From [Eubacterium] saphenum (GTDB lineage Bacteria; Bacillota; Clostridia; Oscillospirales; Ruminococcaceae): a stretch of 18,896 nt of DNA. The notes under the pieces were generated by a model. It did not search any database. It had not been told where the DNA came from and was given only the letters and a program-made list of their open reading frames with translations. Below, piece by piece: positions 6,193-14,187 of the stretch (its first letter is position 1; every line of letters starts with the position of its first letter). The stretch lies in NCBI GenBank assembly GCA_004555855.1, contig SFJQ01000021.1, forward strand, positions 1 to 18,896, given 5' to 3'. Position numbers and translations under genes: made by a program.

Positions 6193-7923
6193 ATGAAGAA
6201 AATGATGCTCGGCAACGAGGCGGCGGCGCGCGGTCTTTACGAGGCGGGAGTTCGGGTTGTTTCGTCTTACCCCGGTACGCCCTCAACCGAAATTACCGAA
6301 TATGCCGCGAAGTATGACGAAATGTACTGCGAATGGGCGCCGAACGAAAAGGTTGCCACGGAAGTCGCTTTCGGTGCTTCTCTGAGAGGAGCGCGCTCGG
6401 CTTGCGCGATGAAGCACGTTGGCTTGAACGTTGCCGCAGACCCGCTTTTCACGCTCTCCTACACGGGCGTAAACGGCGGAATGGTGCTGTTTGTCGCGGA
6501 CGACCCCGCTATGCACTCCTCGCAGAACGAACAGGATTCCCGTCACTATGCAATCGCCGCGAAAGTGCCGATGCTTGAGCCTGCGGACTCCGTTGAGGCG
6601 AAGGATTTCGTCAAGGAAGCATACGAAATTTCCGAGAAATTCGACACGCCGGTTATCGTGAGAATGTGTACGAGAATTGCTCACTGCCAGAACGCGGTTG
6701 AGCTTGAGGAGCGGAAGGAAATTCCCGTTCCCGAGTATGTCAAGCAGCCGCAGAAGTACATAATGGCTCCCGCAAACGCTATCAAGCGTCACCCGTTCGT
6801 TGAGGAGCGCACAAGAAAGCTGGTTGAATTTGGCGAAACTTCCTCGCTCAACCGTGTTGAAAAGGGCACGTCAAGCGAGATGGGAATTATCTGCGCTGGT
6901 ACCTGCTATCAGTACGTCAAGGAGGTTTTCGGCGACAAGATTTCCGTGCTGAAGCTCGGTCTTGTGAACCCGCTCCCCGAAAAGCTTATCCGCGATTTTG
7001 CCGCTTCGGTTGACAAGGTTTACGTTATCGAGGAGCTTGACGGAATCATCGAGCAGCATCTGAACAATCTCGGCGTTCCGTGCGTTGGAAAGGAGCTTTT
7101 CCCGCCTATCGGGGAGTTCAATCAGGCGACAATCCGCGCGGCTTTCGGTATCGAACAGCCAAAGTCCGTTTCCGCAGATACGCCTATTCCCGTGCGCCCG
7201 CCTGTGATGTGCGCGGGCTGCCCGCACAGAGGTCTTTTCTACACGCTCGCCAAAAACAAAATCACCGCTCTCGGTGACATCGGCTGCTACACGCTCGGAA
7301 GCGCAGCGCCGCTTTTTGCGCTTGACTCAACGCTTTGTATGGGAGCTTCGGTTTCCGGTCTGCACGGCTTCAACAAGGTCGGCGGCGCGGACTCCGAGAA
7401 GAAAACCGTCTGCGTTATCGGCGACTCGACCTTTATGCACTCGGGTATGACGGGACTTGTTGATATCGCGTACAACGGCTCTAATTCAACCGTTATCATC
7501 GTGGACAACTCAATCACCGGTATGACGGGACATCAGCAAAATCCCACAACCGGCTACAATATCAAGGGCGACCCCGCGGCTGCCGTTAATCTCGAGGAGC
7601 TTTGTCACGCTATCGGAATTAAGAGAGTGCGCGTTGTTGACCCGTATGATTTGAAGCAGTGCGAGGACGCAATCAAGGAAGAGCTTGCCGCAGAAGAGCC
7701 TTCGGTTATCATCTCGCGCAGACCTTGTATGCTCCTCAAATACGTCAAGCCCAAGCCCGCTCTCAAAATCAACCCCGAAAAGTGCGTGGGCTGCAAGATG
7801 TGTATGAAGCTCGGCTGTCCCGCAATCAGCGTCAAGGACAAAAAGGCTGTTATCGACGCTACGCAGTGCGTTGGCTGCGCGGTTTGCGAGCAGCTTTGCA
7901 AGACAAACGCAATTGAGGCTTGA
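6193..7923 (+). CDS. iorA: Indolepyruvate:ferredoxin oxidoreductase, alpha subunit
   Basis: IorA, with IorB, oxidatively decarboxylates aryl pyruvates (from Trp, Phe, Tyr) with CoA and ferredoxin to aryl-acetyl-CoA and CO2; the reaction can run in reverse. The 576 residues show the full family layout. There is an N-terminal pyrimidine-binding domain (YPGTPSTEITEY about 26-38, EVAFGASLRGARS about 57-69), then VMCAGCPHRG (338-347). The TPP-binding core follows, with GDS (410-412) and VDNSITGMTGHQQNP (437-451). The C-terminal ferredoxin domain has clusters C531-C534-C537-C542 (the last followed by Pro) and C559-C562-C565-C569. AAGGAG lies 9 nt before the ATG. It sits 18 bp after the symporter and 18 bp before iorB. 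All expected catalytic and cluster residues appear present. Confidence 0.95.
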   Translation: MKKMMLGNEAAARGLYEAGVRVVSSYPGTPSTEITEYAAKYDEMYCEWAPNEKVATEVAFGASLRGARSACAMKHVGLNVAADPLFTLSYTGVNGGMVLFVADDPAMHSSQNEQDSRHYAIAAKVPMLEPADSVEAKDFVKEAYEISEKFDTPVIVRMCTRIAHCQNAVELEERKEIPVPEYVKQPQKYIMAPANAIKRHPFVEERTRKLVEFGETSSLNRVEKGTSSEMGIICAGTCYQYVKEVFGDKISVLKLGLVNPLPEKLIRDFAASVDKVYVIEELDGIIEQHLNNLGVPCVGKELFPPIGEFNQATIRAAFGIEQPKSVSADTPIPVRPPVMCAGCPHRGLFYTLAKNKITALGDIGCYTLGSAAPLFALDSTLCMGASVSGLHGFNKVGGADSEKKTVCVIGDSTFMHSGMTGLVDIAYNGSNSTVIIVDNSITGMTGHQQNPTTGYNIKGDPAAAVNLEELCHAIGIKRVRVVDPYDLKQCEDAIKEELAAEEPSVIISRRPCMLLKYVKPKPALKINPEKCVGCKMCMKLGCPAISVKDKKAVIDATQCVGCAVCEQLCKTNAIEA

Positions 7924-7941
7924 TAAGGGAGGTTTGTGGAA

Positions 7942-8514
7942 ATGGAAACTAAAAATGTTATGATAGTCGGCGTTGGCGGTCAGGGAAGCCTTCTAGCAAG
8001 CAAGCTCCTCGGCTTTCTTCTCACGGAGGAGGGCTATGACGTTAAAGTAAGCGAGGTTCACGGAATGAGCCAGAGAGGCGGCTCGGTTGTCACATACGTT
8101 CGTTTCGGCGACAAGGTTTACTCGCCCGTTGTCGCGGCGGGTGAAGCGGATTTCATCGTGTCCTTCGAGAAAATCGAGGCTGCGCGCTATGCTTCCTGCC
8201 TTAAAGACGGCGGAAAAATCGTCGTGAATATCCAGCAGATTGACCCTATGCCTGTCATCACGGGCGCCGCGGAATACCCCGAAAATGTTCTCGGGGAACT
8301 CAAGGCAAAGGGCGTTTTCGTGGACGAAATCGACGCGCTCGCGCTCGCAGCGGAAGCGGGCAGCGCAAAAGCCGTCAACATCGTGCTTATGGGCAGACTC
8401 GCGAAGTATTTCGATATCGCAAAGGAAAAGTGGATTTCCGCTATCGAAAAGCTCGTTAAACCGCAGTTTGTCGAGATTAACAAGAAAGCGTTCGAGCTTG
8501 GCTATTCGTCATAA
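7942..8514 (+). CDS. iorB: Indolepyruvate:ferredoxin oxidoreductase, beta subunit
   Basis: This 190-residue protein is the gamma-type (KGOR/POR gamma-like) subunit that pairs with IorA. Visible features are the N-terminal glycine-rich segment VGVGGQGSLLASKLL, EVHGMSQRGGSVVTYVRFG (the conserved QRGG region), SFEKIEAARY and KAVNIVLMGRLAKYF. Length matches the family. I chose the ATG at 7942, which has GGGAGG 9 nt upstream; a GTG at 7936 is only 3 nt from that site. It lies directly downstream of iorA and upstream of the ligase, consistent with equal expression of the two subunits. Confidence 0.94.
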   Translation: METKNVMIVGVGGQGSLLASKLLGFLLTEEGYDVKVSEVHGMSQRGGSVVTYVRFGDKVYSPVVAAGEADFIVSFEKIEAARYASCLKDGGKIVVNIQQIDPMPVITGAAEYPENVLGELKAKGVFVDEIDALALAAEAGSAKAVNIVLMGRLAKYFDIAKEKWISAIEKLVKPQFVEINKKAFELGYSS

Positions 8515-8528
8515 TTTATGCAGCTTTT

Positions 8529-8542
8529 CGCTTCAAGAAGCG
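8529..8542 (+). other. Small hairpin between iorB and the CoA ligase
   Basis: CGCTT and AAGCG flank a CAAG loop in the 55-bp gap and are followed by ATATAAAA rather than a T tract, so it is not a convincing terminator. It may only adjust mRNA processing or stability inside the operon. Confidence 0.3.
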
Positions 8543-8569
8543 ATATAAAATTAAGGAGGTTCAAAGCAA

Positions 8570-9877
8570 ATGCCAAATTACTATCAGCCGGAAATTGAAA
8601 CAGCGTCCCGCGAGAAAATTCTCGAAATCCAGAACGAGAAAATCGTAAAGCAGGTTCGCCACGTTTACGACAACGTGAAGTACTATCGTGACCTTATGGA
8701 CGCAAAGGGCGTTAAACCCGAGGATATCAAGAGCGTTGACGATATCAGAAAGCTCCCGTTCCTCACGAAGGACGACCTGCGCGAGGCTTATCCCTACGGC
8801 TTGCTCGGCACGGATTTGAAAAACTGCGTTCGCATTCAGTCTACTTCCGGTACTACAGGAAAGCGCGTTGTCGCTTTCTACACTCAGCACGATATCGACC
8901 TCTGGGAAGAGTGCTGCGCGAGAGCAATCGTTGCTGTTGGCGGCACAAACGAGGACGTTTGTCAGGTTTGCTACGGCTACGGATTGTTTACAGGAGGTCC
9001 CGGACTTAACGGCGGCTCTCACAAGGTCGGCTGCCTCACGCTGCCGATGTCGTCGGGCAACACCGAGCGTCAGATTCAGTTTATGATGGATTTGGGCGCG
9101 ACAATCCTCTGCTGCACGCCGTCTTATGCCGCTTATCTCGGCGAGTCGCTTGCGGAAGCAGGCTACAAGCCCGAGGACAACAAGCTCAAAGCAGGTATTT
9201 TCGGCGCTGAGCCGTGGACTGAAGAAATGCGCCGCGGTATTGAGAAATCTCTCGGCATCAAGGCTTACGATATCTACGGTCTTACCGAAACAAGCGGCCC
9301 CGGCGTTTCCTTCGAGTGCGAGGAGCAGACCGGTATGCACATCAACGAGGACCACTTCTACGCTGAAATCATCGACCCCGAAACCGGCGAGGTTCTTCCC
9401 GAGGGCGAAAAGGGCGAACTTGTTTTCACCTCTCTCGACAAGGAAGCGTTCCCGCTTTTGCGTTACAGAACGCGCGATATCTGCGTGCTCACACGCAAAA
9501 AGTGCTCCTGCGGCAGAACTCACGTCAAGATGAGCAAGCCGATGGGCAGAAGCGACGATATGATGATTATCCGCGGCGTAAACGTGTTCCCGAGCCAGAT
9601 TGAAGCGGTTCTGCTGAAGGAAGGCTACCCGCCGAACTATCAGATTATCGTTGACCGCGTAAACAACAGCGACACGCTCGATGTAAACGTTGAGCTTCCG
9701 CCCGAGCAGTTCTCCGACAAGGTAAGCGATATTCAGGCTAAGGAGAAGAACCTCGAAGCTGCTATGAGAACAATGCTCGGAATAGGTCCGAAGGTTCACC
9801 TGATGCCTCCGCACTCCGTTGAGAGAAGCGAGGGCAAAGCGAAGAGAGTTATCGACAAGCGCAAGCTGCACGATTGA
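8570..9877 (+). CDS. paaK: Phenylacetate-CoA ligase family (aryl-CoA synthetase)
   Basis: This 435-residue adenylate-forming enzyme activates an aryl acid with ATP and CoA, or could run backwards to make ATP from aryl-acetyl-CoA. Motifs are in order: P-loop STSGTTGKR (91-99), CYGYGLFTGG (134-143), YGLTE (236-240), LRYRTRD (297-303), CSCGRTH (312-318), GRSDDMMIIRGVNVFPSQIE (326-345), and EGKAKRVID (421-429), which holds the C-terminal lysine. Length and layout match PaaK. AAGGAGG lies 10 nt before the ATG. Its place between iorAB and a double-ACT protein is a recurrent arrangement in Clostridia and archaea. Phenylacetate, indoleacetate and 4-hydroxyphenylacetate are all possible substrates, so the symbol describes the family, not a proven specificity. 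Confidence 0.9.
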   Translation: MPNYYQPEIETASREKILEIQNEKIVKQVRHVYDNVKYYRDLMDAKGVKPEDIKSVDDIRKLPFLTKDDLREAYPYGLLGTDLKNCVRIQSTSGTTGKRVVAFYTQHDIDLWEECCARAIVAVGGTNEDVCQVCYGYGLFTGGPGLNGGSHKVGCLTLPMSSGNTERQIQFMMDLGATILCCTPSYAAYLGESLAEAGYKPEDNKLKAGIFGAEPWTEEMRRGIEKSLGIKAYDIYGLTETSGPGVSFECEEQTGMHINEDHFYAEIIDPETGEVLPEGEKGELVFTSLDKEAFPLLRYRTRDICVLTRKKCSCGRTHVKMSKPMGRSDDMMIIRGVNVFPSQIEAVLLKEGYPPNYQIIVDRVNNSDTLDVNVELPPEQFSDKVSDIQAKEKNLEAAMRTMLGIGPKVHLMPPHSVERSEGKAKRVIDKRKLHD

Positions 9878-9892
9878 CGAAAGGAGCAGATT

Positions 9893-10321
9893 ATGGCAGT
9901 AAAACAATTGACCGCGTTTATTGAAAATCAGCCCGGCAAGCTGAAGGCTATGGTTGAGACGATTTCCAAAGCTGACGTGAATATCAGGGCAATGAGCATC
10001 GCGGATACGAAGGATTTCGGCATTCTGCGGATTATCGTTTCCGACACCGACAAGGCAAAGGCGGCTCTTGCGTCAAGCTGCGTTACTTCGGTAATCGAGG
10101 TTATCGCGGTAAAGATGAGCGATAAGGCAGGCTCGCTCGCGGAAATTCTCGGAGTTCTGGATACGGCGGGCGTAAATATCGAATATATGTACGCGTTTAC
10201 CGCTCCCGCAGACAAGGGCGCTTACGTTGTTATTCGTGTTGACGACAACGCTTCTGCGGAAAAGGTTCTGGGAGAAAACGGAATTGTTACCCTTACAGAC
10301 GCGGAAATCGAGGCTTTTTAA
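9893..10321 (+). CDS. Tandem ACT-domain protein
   Basis: This 142-residue protein consists almost entirely of two ACT domains. The first (about 1-68) begins with KQLTAFIENQPGKLKAMVETISKA, and the second (about 70-140) with IAVKMSDKAGSLAEILGVLDTAG followed by VNIEYMYAF. ACT domains bind amino acids at domain interfaces. No enzyme domain is attached, so this is probably a stand-alone sensor or regulator. It is the last gene of the ior operon (15 bp after the ligase, AAAGGAG before the ATG) and is followed by a strong terminator. An aromatic amino acid ligand is inferred from context. Confidence 0.9.
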   Translation: MAVKQLTAFIENQPGKLKAMVETISKADVNIRAMSIADTKDFGILRIIVSDTDKAKAALASSCVTSVIEVIAVKMSDKAGSLAEILGVLDTAGVNIEYMYAFTAPADKGAYVVIRVDDNASAEKVLGENGIVTLTDAEIEAF

Positions 10322-10342
10322 CAGATTTTTCAACAATATCAG

Positions 10343-10375
10343 CGGCGAACCAAACCAACGGTTCGCCGTTTTTTT
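10343..10375 (+). terminator. Intrinsic terminator of the symporter-ior-ligase-ACT operon
   Basis: A perfect 9-bp stem (CGGCGAACC with GGTTCGCCG) with an 8-nt loop is followed by seven T residues, 22 bp after the ACT stop codon. Confidence 0.95.
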
Positions 10376-10414
10376 GCAGCAAGTGAAATATCCGCGCGAT
10401 GAGGAAAAAGAATG

Positions 10415-10443
10415 TTGACTTTTTGAAGGAAATATGGTAAAAT
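10415..10443 (+). promoter_or_regulatory. Sigma-A promoter of the EAL/FIST operon
   Basis: TTGACT (10415-10420), a 17-bp spacer and TAAAAT (10438-10443) lie 40 bp before the EAL-gene start. The -10 flank TGGTAAAATATATGATGA (10435-10452) is nearly identical to that of the Sel1-operon promoter at 14142-14159. Confidence 0.87.
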
Positions 10444-10482
10444 ATATGATGAGAAAATATATTATCGGAGAGGAGGGTTTTT

Positions 10483-12165
10483 ATGGAGCTTTTGCAAAAC
10501 TGCGAGCTTTCACGTTTTTTTGAAAAGCTGTCGGAGATGAATCCGAGAAGCTTTGAAGAATTTAACCGAACACAAGGCGCGGCAGCACAAGAATTTCTGA
10601 AGCCATTCGGCGCTGTTAAAGCGGAATATACGATTTCAATTCCGTCAAATCTTCCTTTTCCCGGAAACATTCCCGGCGGCGGAACGCTTTTCGGGGAGCT
10701 TTCGGGGCCTGCTGTTCCCGTTCGTATGCAGAAGCTGTTCGACAGGGGCGGACTTATTGTTTTCACGATATATTTCAAAGCGGGGAAAATTCTCTCGGAC
10801 GAGGAAAATTCCGTGGTGAAAGCGGTTTTTGCGTGGTTTTTCCGTATTCTTGAGGACATTATTTTCACAAATACATATAAAAAGCTGGTTATGGTGGACG
10901 CGGAAACAGGCGCGGCAACCATCAACGCTTTTATGCAGTTCGCGGGAATGCTGACTGCAACGGGACAGTCGCGCGGATATACTGCGGTTTATTTCAATAT
11001 CAGGAACTTCAAATCAATACACAAGTCGCTTTCTTATGTCGAAGGAAACGGTCTGATGGAACAGTATTGCCGTATGGTAACGGACGCGCTTGCGCGAAAC
11101 GAAATGCTGGCAAGGCTTGGCGGCGACAATTTCGTGGCGCTTGTCCTCGATGAACACAGCGACTATTTCCTTGACCTTATCCAGAATATGGTGGTGAAAT
11201 ACGTCAAGGACGACCGTGTGCTAACCTTCGTTTTCGGTGCGACAATAGGTATCTCAAAGCTCACCGATGAAACAAATCCCGGCGAGGTTATGATGCACAT
11301 AAGCACGGCTTATCAGGCGGCGCGCGAAAAACGCGCGGTTATGAGCCATTATGACAGGAAAACCGGTCTTGACATTATGGAGAGGAAGATTATCCTCTCG
11401 AGCTTCCACAAAGCGCTCAACGAACACGAATTTTTCGTGATGTATCAGCCGAAGGTGGACGTGAAAACGCGAACTCTGGCGGGAGCGGAAGCGCTTGTGC
11501 GCTGGAAGCACGGCGACGGCTTCATAATGCCCGCAAGCTTTATTTCCGTGCTGGAGAAGGACGGCTGTATCTGCGCGCTGGATTTTTATATGCTCGAAAA
11601 GGTTTGCACGTTTATACGAAAGCTCTTTGACAACGGCATCGAGCCTGTCAAAATCTCGGTGAATTTCTCCAAACGGCACCTGTCAAACAACAAGCTGGTC
11701 GAGGAAATTGTCGAAATAATCGATAAATATGAAATTCCGCATAACCTAATCGAAATCGAACTTACCGAAAGCGAGGATTATCACAATCAGGGCGTGATGA
11801 AGGATATCGTTGACGAACTGAACGCGCTCGACATAAAGTCCTCCATCGACGACTTCGGAACGGGCTATTCCTCTCTCAGTATGCTGAATAATCTGCGGCT
11901 TGACGAGCTGAAGATTGACAGGAGCTTTATCCCCACGGATACCGCGGACAAAACCTCCAAAAGTATGCTTATGCTGACCGGAGTGGTAAATCTCGCAAAG
12001 AGTCTGGGGCTGACAATTGTCGCAGAGGGCGTGGAAACTCCCGAGCAGCTTGCGCTTATCGAGGAAATGGGCGTCGATATCGTTCAGGGCTACATTTTCG
12101 ATAAGCCTCTCACGGAAAACGATTTTGTGGACAGAATAAACAGAAAAGTTTATCCGGACAATTAA
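10483..12165 (+). CDS. Degenerate GGDEF plus intact EAL protein, predicted c-di-GMP phosphodiesterase
   Basis: The 560 residues comprise an uncharacterised N-terminal region (about 1-130) with no obvious membrane segment, a GGDEF-like domain (about 135-290) and an EAL domain (about 300-555). The GGDEF signature reads GGDNF (213-217); Asn replaces the catalytic Glu, so cyclase activity is unlikely. The EAL domain keeps EALVRW (336-341), Asn394, IELTE (425-429), DDFGTG (456-461), LKID (476-479), EGVE (515-518) and QGY (535-537). That is the full catalytic set for cutting c-di-GMP to pGpG. The GGDNF domain may still bind GTP as an allosteric input. GGAGAGGAGG precedes the ATG, and the gene has its own promoter. 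A FIST-domain gene follows after 21 bp, suggesting a sensor-effector pair. Confidence 0.9.
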   Translation: MELLQNCELSRFFEKLSEMNPRSFEEFNRTQGAAAQEFLKPFGAVKAEYTISIPSNLPFPGNIPGGGTLFGELSGPAVPVRMQKLFDRGGLIVFTIYFKAGKILSDEENSVVKAVFAWFFRILEDIIFTNTYKKLVMVDAETGAATINAFMQFAGMLTATGQSRGYTAVYFNIRNFKSIHKSLSYVEGNGLMEQYCRMVTDALARNEMLARLGGDNFVALVLDEHSDYFLDLIQNMVVKYVKDDRVLTFVFGATIGISKLTDETNPGEVMMHISTAYQAAREKRAVMSHYDRKTGLDIMERKIILSSFHKALNEHEFFVMYQPKVDVKTRTLAGAEALVRWKHGDGFIMPASFISVLEKDGCICALDFYMLEKVCTFIRKLFDNGIEPVKISVNFSKRHLSNNKLVEEIVEIIDKYEIPHNLIEIELTESEDYHNQGVMKDIVDELNALDIKSSIDDFGTGYSSLSMLNNLRLDELKIDRSFIPTDTADKTSKSMLMLTGVVNLAKSLGLTIVAEGVETPEQLALIEEMGVDIVQGYIFDKPLTENDFVDRINRKVYPDN

Positions 12166-12186
12166 TTGATGAAAAGGAGCGGAAAG

Positions 12187-13308
12187 ATGATAAAAACATC
12201 GTTTGGCGTCGGAAAATATCCCGAAAACCCGCGACTTTGCGTTGAAGAGGCGGTAAAAAACTTCCGCAACCCGAAAATCATCTTCTTTTTTTCGGGAGAA
12301 AAGTACTTTCGCGAATATGCCCGCCTGATAAACGAAACCTTCCCGAAAACAATCTGTATTGGCTGCACGGCGTATCGCTCGATGGACGCTTCGGGTTTTG
12401 AAAAAGACGTCCTCAAAGCCGTGGCAATCGAGGACGGGGTAATCTGCTCGGCGGGCGTTATCGAAAAGGCGGACAATCTCGCGCTCGAGTACTCCGACAG
12501 GGTTCGCCAAAGTCTGAAAGAGGTCGGCGAAACCAAAAACACGGTTTGCGTTGAGTTCACGATACCGTTCAAACGCGCCGAGGAATACGCTCTGATGGCA
12601 TTGAACAGCGTTCTTCTGAGAAACGAAATTCCCGTTATCGGAGGAACTGCGGCAAATATCGAAGCGGATAGCGGCGCTTCCGAGGAAGCCTATGTTGCGC
12701 TGAATGGGGAAATTTACCCGAAAGGCTGCGTTTTTGCGCTTATCCACAACATCGAGGGCAGGATTCTCCTCTGCCGTGAAAATATATACGAGCCGCTCAC
12801 GAACAAGAGCCTCACGGTTACCAAAGCAAACAGCATCACCCGAACGGTTATGACCTACAACGATATGCCCGCTGCCGATGTTTATGCTGAGGAGCTTGGC
12901 GTGACGAAGGAAGATATCTCGAAATATTTCTTTCATTTCCCGATGGGACGGCGCGAGGGCGACGAGGTGTACGTCACGGCAATTCAGGGCGAAAGCTCAA
13001 ACGGCAGCCTGAAACACCTCGCGCGAGTTTACGAGGGCACGAAAATGATGGTGATGAAAGAGGGCGACTTCAGGAAAATCACCGACCGCACGATTAAAGG
13101 GGTTCTTGCGGAGATTGAAAATCCGTCGCTGGTTATGGTTTTCGACTGCGTTGCAAGAACGATACTTTTCGAGGAGAAAGACTATCTCGATGAATACGGA
13201 AAAAAACTCGCAGACGCTTTCCCGAAGATTGTCGGCTTTTCTTGCCTCGGCGAACAGCTCGGAACGAAAAATTTCAACCACACATTGATGCTCGCTGTGT
13301 TCGAGTAA
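12187..13308 (+). CDS. FIST-domain sensory protein (FIST_N + FIST_C)
   Basis: This 373-residue cytoplasmic protein lacks a signal peptide or membrane helix. The N-terminal half (about 1-190) has IFFFSGEKYF, ICIGCTAYRSM and IPVIGGTAAN; the C-terminal half (about 200-370) has SLVMVFDCVARTILF and IVGFSCLGEQLGTKNFNHT. This matches the FIST pair, a sensory module found with GGDEF/EAL, HAMP and kinase domains and proposed to bind small ligands such as amino acids. Here it stands alone, so it likely acts with the EAL protein encoded 21 bp upstream. I chose the ATG at 12187 with AAGGAG 7 nt before it; an ATG at 12169 and a TTG at 12166 are in frame but less well spaced. Confidence 0.82.
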   Translation: MIKTSFGVGKYPENPRLCVEEAVKNFRNPKIIFFFSGEKYFREYARLINETFPKTICIGCTAYRSMDASGFEKDVLKAVAIEDGVICSAGVIEKADNLALEYSDRVRQSLKEVGETKNTVCVEFTIPFKRAEEYALMALNSVLLRNEIPVIGGTAANIEADSGASEEAYVALNGEIYPKGCVFALIHNIEGRILLCRENIYEPLTNKSLTVTKANSITRTVMTYNDMPAADVYAEELGVTKEDISKYFFHFPMGRREGDEVYVTAIQGESSNGSLKHLARVYEGTKMMVMKEGDFRKITDRTIKGVLAEIENPSLVMVFDCVARTILFEEKDYLDEYGKKLADAFPKIVGFSCLGEQLGTKNFNHTLMLAVFE

Positions 13309-13331
13309 TGATTTTATAACAAGTCGGACAG

Positions 13332-13358
13332 CCGCGCCGCCGAAAAACGCGCGGTTTT
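13332..13358 (+). terminator. Possible weak terminator after the FIST gene
   Basis: CCGCGC (13332-13337) can pair with GCGCGG (13349-13354) around an 11-nt loop, followed by only four T residues. It may separate or attenuate transcription between the FIST and racemase genes. No separate promoter was recognised in the 69-bp gap. Confidence 0.4.
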
Positions 13359-13377
13359 GCCGCAAAGGAATGAAAAA

Positions 13378-14067
13378 ATGAAGAAAATCGGATTGGTTGG
13401 CGGAATAGGTCCCGCTTCTACTGTGGATTATTATCTCGGGTTAATCGAGAAGTGCCGCGCGGAATTTGGCGAGAACGTTTATCCCGAAATCGTTATCGAC
13501 AGCGTTAGCCTTACCGCGGCAACCGACTTTTTCGCGCAGAATGATTTTGACGGGAACGCAAAGCTGATGCTCAGAAGCCTTGCCGATTTAAAGGCAGCGG
13601 GCGCGGAAATCGCCGCGATTACCGCGAACACCGAGCATATCGTCTGGGACAGAATTTCCGATAAATTCAAGCTGCCCGTTGTGAGCATTGTCGAAGCGAC
13701 AGCAGATGAAATTCTCCGGAAAGGCTATCGGAAAGTGCTGATTTTGGGGACGATTTTCACGATGAAAAGCGGGCTTTACGAAAAACCGCTCGCCGAGCAC
13801 GGAATTACGCCGATTTTGCCCACGGACGAGGACAAGGAGAAAATCGCAAATCTGTTTTTCCCGAACCTCGAAAACGGGATTGTCGTGCCCGAGGACAAGG
13901 CGAAAATGCTGGAAATTGTCGGGAAAATCGTTCGTGAAAAGGGCGCGGACGCGGTGCTGCTCGGGTGTACGGAGCTTCCGCTGATGATAAAGGACGGCGA
14001 CCTCGACGTGCCGCTGCTCAACACCACGCAAATCCACATAAACGCGATTTTTGACGCTGCGAAATAA
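13378..14067 (+). CDS. Aspartate/glutamate racemase family protein
   Basis: This 229-residue protein has the Asp/Glu racemase fold markers: KKIGLVGGIGPASTVDYY at the start, ITANTEHIVWD (81-91), VLILGT, and VLLGCTELPLMI (193-204) with Cys197 in the second catalytic motif. Such PLP-independent enzymes normally use a residue on each side of the substrate. At the first site canonical aspartate racemases have CNT and the E. coli YgeA type has TNT, but here it is Ala83-Asn84-Thr85. The family assignment is secure; racemase activity is less so. I chose the ATG at 13378 with AAAGGA 8 nt upstream; an in-frame TTG at 13357 lies inside a hairpin. A strong terminator follows the stop. Confidence 0.87.
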   Translation: MKKIGLVGGIGPASTVDYYLGLIEKCRAEFGENVYPEIVIDSVSLTAATDFFAQNDFDGNAKLMLRSLADLKAAGAEIAAITANTEHIVWDRISDKFKLPVVSIVEATADEILRKGYRKVLILGTIFTMKSGLYEKPLAEHGITPILPTDEDKEKIANLFFPNLENGIVVPEDKAKMLEIVGKIVREKGADAVLLGCTELPLMIKDGDLDVPLLNTTQIHINAIFDAAK

Positions 14068-14071
14068 ACCG

Positions 14072-14097
14072 AAGCTCTCGGAAACGGGAGCTTTTTT
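14072..14097 (+). terminator. Intrinsic terminator after the racemase gene
   Basis: AAGCTCTCG pairs with CGGGAGCTT (nine pairs, one G-U) around a GAAA tetraloop, and the T tract continues to 14097. It begins 4 bp after the stop codon. Confidence 0.93.
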
Positions 14098-14121
14098 CGG
14101 CGAAAATTTCGGGGAAAAACG

Positions 14122-14150
14122 TTGACAATGGCGGCGATTTGTGGTAAAAT
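14122..14150 (+). promoter_or_regulatory. Sigma-A promoter of the Sel1/NapH/TerY-C/kinase/GNAT operon
   Basis: TTGACA (14122-14127), a 17-bp spacer and TAAAAT (14145-14150) lie 37 bp before the Sel1 gene start and directly after the racemase terminator. The -10 flank TGGTAAAATATAAGATGA differs at one position from that of the promoter at 10415. Confidence 0.9.
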
Positions 14151-14187
14151 ATAAGATGAATGATTTTACGATTTTGAGGTGAGGATT

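Noticed and set aside
8561..9907. 448-codon open frame on the minus strand
   Set aside because: It mirrors the CoA ligase gene, whose motifs are complete on the plus strand. No domain or Shine-Dalgarno was seen.
11746..12936. 396-codon open frame on the minus strand
   Set aside because: It spans antisense across the EAL and FIST genes and their intergenic gap and shows no family motif.
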